Origin: Chara braunii
Taxonomy: Eukaryota > Streptophyta > Charophyceae > Charales > Characeae
NCBI GenBank assembly: GCA_003427395.1
Contig: BFEA01000794.1
Coordinates: forward strand, 221,083 to 251,941
Direction of reading: 5' to 3'
DNA length: 30,859 bases
A model generated the notes under the pieces. It was not told the origin of the DNA. It ran no database searches and was given only the letters and a program-made list of their open reading frames with translations. Both the position numbers and the translations under genes were made by a program. Positions 29,341-30,859 of this stretch are shown here, in pieces (position 1 is the stretch's first letter; each line of letters opens with the position of its first letter).

Positions 29341-29734
29341 TTCAACGGCAGGCTGTCGAAGGGGAGGCACGAGGAAGAGAGTAGGATGAGAAAGGCGAGG
29401 GGGGGGAACGACGAAAGGATCGCGAAGGGAAGGGACGAGCTTGGGGGGACGGGAAGGCATCGGAGAGCGAGAGGACGAGTGAGCAGCAGAAGGAATGGAT
29501 CACACCGGTCTTCCTTTTTCCTGCGCACACATCTTCGGTTTTCCTGTTTCCTGCCCACCGCTCTGCATATTCCCGCCACTATCGGAGGTGAGGAATGAAG
29601 AACACACGCCAGTGGCACTAGTACCTCCTGTTTTCTGCCCACGGATCGGCGTATTCCCGCCGCCATCGGAGGTCAGGAATGAAGACCAGACACACACGGC
29701 AGTGGGAGGTAGGCCCGGGGCGAGTGGCACTAGT
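29341..29734 (+). repeat. Purine-rich stretch followed by an approximately 90-bp duplication
   Basis: 29341-29500 is A/G-rich without a recognised gene. From about 29546 a unit with TTTCTGCCCAC, TATTCCCGCC, ATCGGAGGT and GGAATGAAGA is repeated at about 29632, and GTGGCACTAGTACCT follows each copy (29610 and 29730). The copies differ by small indels. They precede the coding-like region at 29735. Confidence 0.6.
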
Positions 29735-30859
29735 ACCTGTCGCCATGATGATGATGATGACCATGGTTCCGTGGGACTGGATTTCCGCACCTCCTTCCGG
29801 GGAAGCGCGGTTGACGAATTTCATATCGTCCCCCTCCAGCTCGCTTACCTGAACATGAACCCGGCCGACTACAGCTGGCATTATGTCATGGAGATGATGC
29901 GCCATCTCAGGGATTTTGTCTCCCTAAGTGGTAATCTTTCTCTGCTGAAGAATGGGGACTACGAGGCGTTTGTTCGGGAGTTCACGGGCAATTATTTTGA
30001 ACCTGCTAGGAGCGATCCCTGGGCTTGAGAGTTCACGGGCAATTATTTTGAACCTGCTAGGAGCGATCCCTGGGCTCGAGAGTTCACGGGCAATTATTTT
30101 GAACCTGCTAGGAGCGATCCCTGGGCTCGAGAGCTCCTTGATGCCTTCTTTGCAAGCTCCTGGTCACCGCCATCACCAAGGACTGACAAGGAGGCTAACA
30201 AGAGGCATGAGGACGACAAAGATGATAATGATAAGGGAGGTTGTGCTTCAGGCGCCAAGAGTCATGACGGCATAGGGAGCACCGATGCAGACAAGGACGA
30301 TGATGCCCATGCGGTAGCCATAAGGAGCGAGTTTGTCCGACAGGTGGACGCGTTTGCGCAGTGTAAGTACTCCGCAGCACTGGAAAAATGTTTCCGTCGC
30401 TTCGGCCTACGGTCGGCTGCGTGGCGATGTCGAGGATGATGTGTCGATTGCGAAGATGCTGTACAGTTTTGGGACTGAATTCGATCCGGAGATGATAACG
30501 CGTCCGAAGCCAATCGTCGGTGCCGTCCAATTGTCCGACGTCGATGTGCTTGGAGCAGACGGGAAGTGTTTCCGCTTGCGCATCGTGGTCAGGGCCTGGA
30601 GCTTCTGGGAGTTTTTCGCACGCATCAAGAATCGCGACAGAGTGGGGACCACCATCGCCACAGCCAGGTTTACAAGCCTGAACTCCCTGAACTCCAACAC
30701 TGTTGAGCTGATGGACGGAACTGACATCGGCAGACAGTACAAGCGGCATGGAAACCTCGCTCGATTGCCGCCGATTGTAGTGGCCGCCGACGCTGGGGGT
30801 TTGCAAGTTCGATTTCATCCTTGGGTGGGGGATTCAAGAGATTTGCTGCCAACGATCTC
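29735..30859 (+). pseudogene. Unrecognised protein-coding fragment, runs off the window
   Basis: The first frame reads RHDDDDDHGSVGLDFRTSF, DEFHIVPLQLAYLNMNPADY and WHYVMEMMRHLRDFVSLSGN. A 17-residue unit (EFTGNYFEPARSDPWAR) is then repeated three times. A charged segment follows (KRHEDDKDDNDKGG), then VRQVDAFAQCKYSAALEK. The first repeat copy ends in TGA (30026-30028) where copies 2 and 3 have CGA. Near 30390-30410 the sense moves to another frame (GRLRGDVEDDVSIAKMLYSF, GADGKCFRLRIVVRAWSFWE, NTVELMDGTDIGRQYKRHGN), open to the window end. A one-base shift or a small intron (GTAAGT at 30362) could explain this. The start codon is not determined. No domain is recognised. The coherent hydrophobic/charged pattern supports a real protein, now broken in this copy. 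Confidence 0.5.
29978..30130 (+). repeat. Three tandem 51-bp in-frame units
   Basis: Units start at 29978, 30029 and 30080, each 51 bases (17 codons), and are nearly identical. The only change I see is CGA to TGA at the end of the first unit. The near-identity indicates a recent duplication. Confidence 0.95.

Noticed and set aside
1-30859. CRISPR arrays, bacterial operons or Shine-Dalgarno-led genes
   Set aside because: Nothing of the kind is present; all recognisable content is eukaryotic nuclear or organelle-derived.

Overview
This is a gene-poor, transposon-rich stretch of nuclear DNA from a eukaryote. The signs are long (GA)n, (TC)n and (CA)n microsatellites, non-LTR (LINE) retrotransposons of the plant type (endonuclease, reverse transcriptase, C-terminal zinc-knuckle module), a Ty3-like integrase, U6 snRNA retropseudogenes and a mitochondrial atp1 fragment. 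A green-lineage (streptophyte) genome fits best. The acidic, SR-tailed protein at 22763-24238 resembles a repetitive protein style I associate with the charophyte alga Chara; that is recollection, not a search, and is tentative. One run of 175 Ns (20685-20859) sits inside a GA repeat.

Layout. 1-3690: low-complexity sequence, microsatellites and one copy of a dispersed hairpin-bearing repeat, with no gene I can support. 3697-12.6 kb: one nearly complete LINE on the minus strand, with ORF1 at 12379-10062 and ORF2 starting at 10069. The element is cut in two by a 2.13-kb plus-strand insert (5147-7277). The insert ends in poly(A) and is flanked by a 14-bp duplication of LINE sequence, and it carries a piece of mitochondrial atp1. 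12.7-13.65 kb: tandem and dispersed copies of the hairpin repeat. 14.87-17.0 kb: a second, badly decayed LINE on the plus strand. 17.4-20 kb: no confident gene. 20.0-20.95 kb: three GA arrays embedded in GC-rich sequence.

21.2-24.24 kb: a Ty3-like integrase followed by two further ORFs. Each stop codon overlaps the next start codon as ATGA, which suggests coupled translation of accessory proteins from one retroelement transcript. 24.55-26.15 kb: non-coding, with a TATA-like box and a 16-bp palindrome; it could be an LTR or 3' region, but no LTR pair was found. 26.17-27.68 kb: an unrecognised ORF abutting the 3' end of a third LINE on the minus strand. 27.75-29.34 kb: a dense cluster of small elements, namely three U6 retropseudogenes each with its own target-site duplication, three inverted-repeat elements, and poly(A)-only tracts flanked by direct repeats. 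29.5-30.86 kb: an unrecognised coding fragment with a 51-bp in-frame triplication, running off the window.

The pieces fit one story: an active LINE machinery moved its own copies, U6 RNA and a polyadenylated chimeric transcript into this locus. The copies then decayed, largely through changes that turn CGA and TGG codons into stops. The most interesting signals are the ATGA-linked ORF trio, the poly(A)-tailed atp1-bearing insert that splits the LINE, and the U6 cluster.
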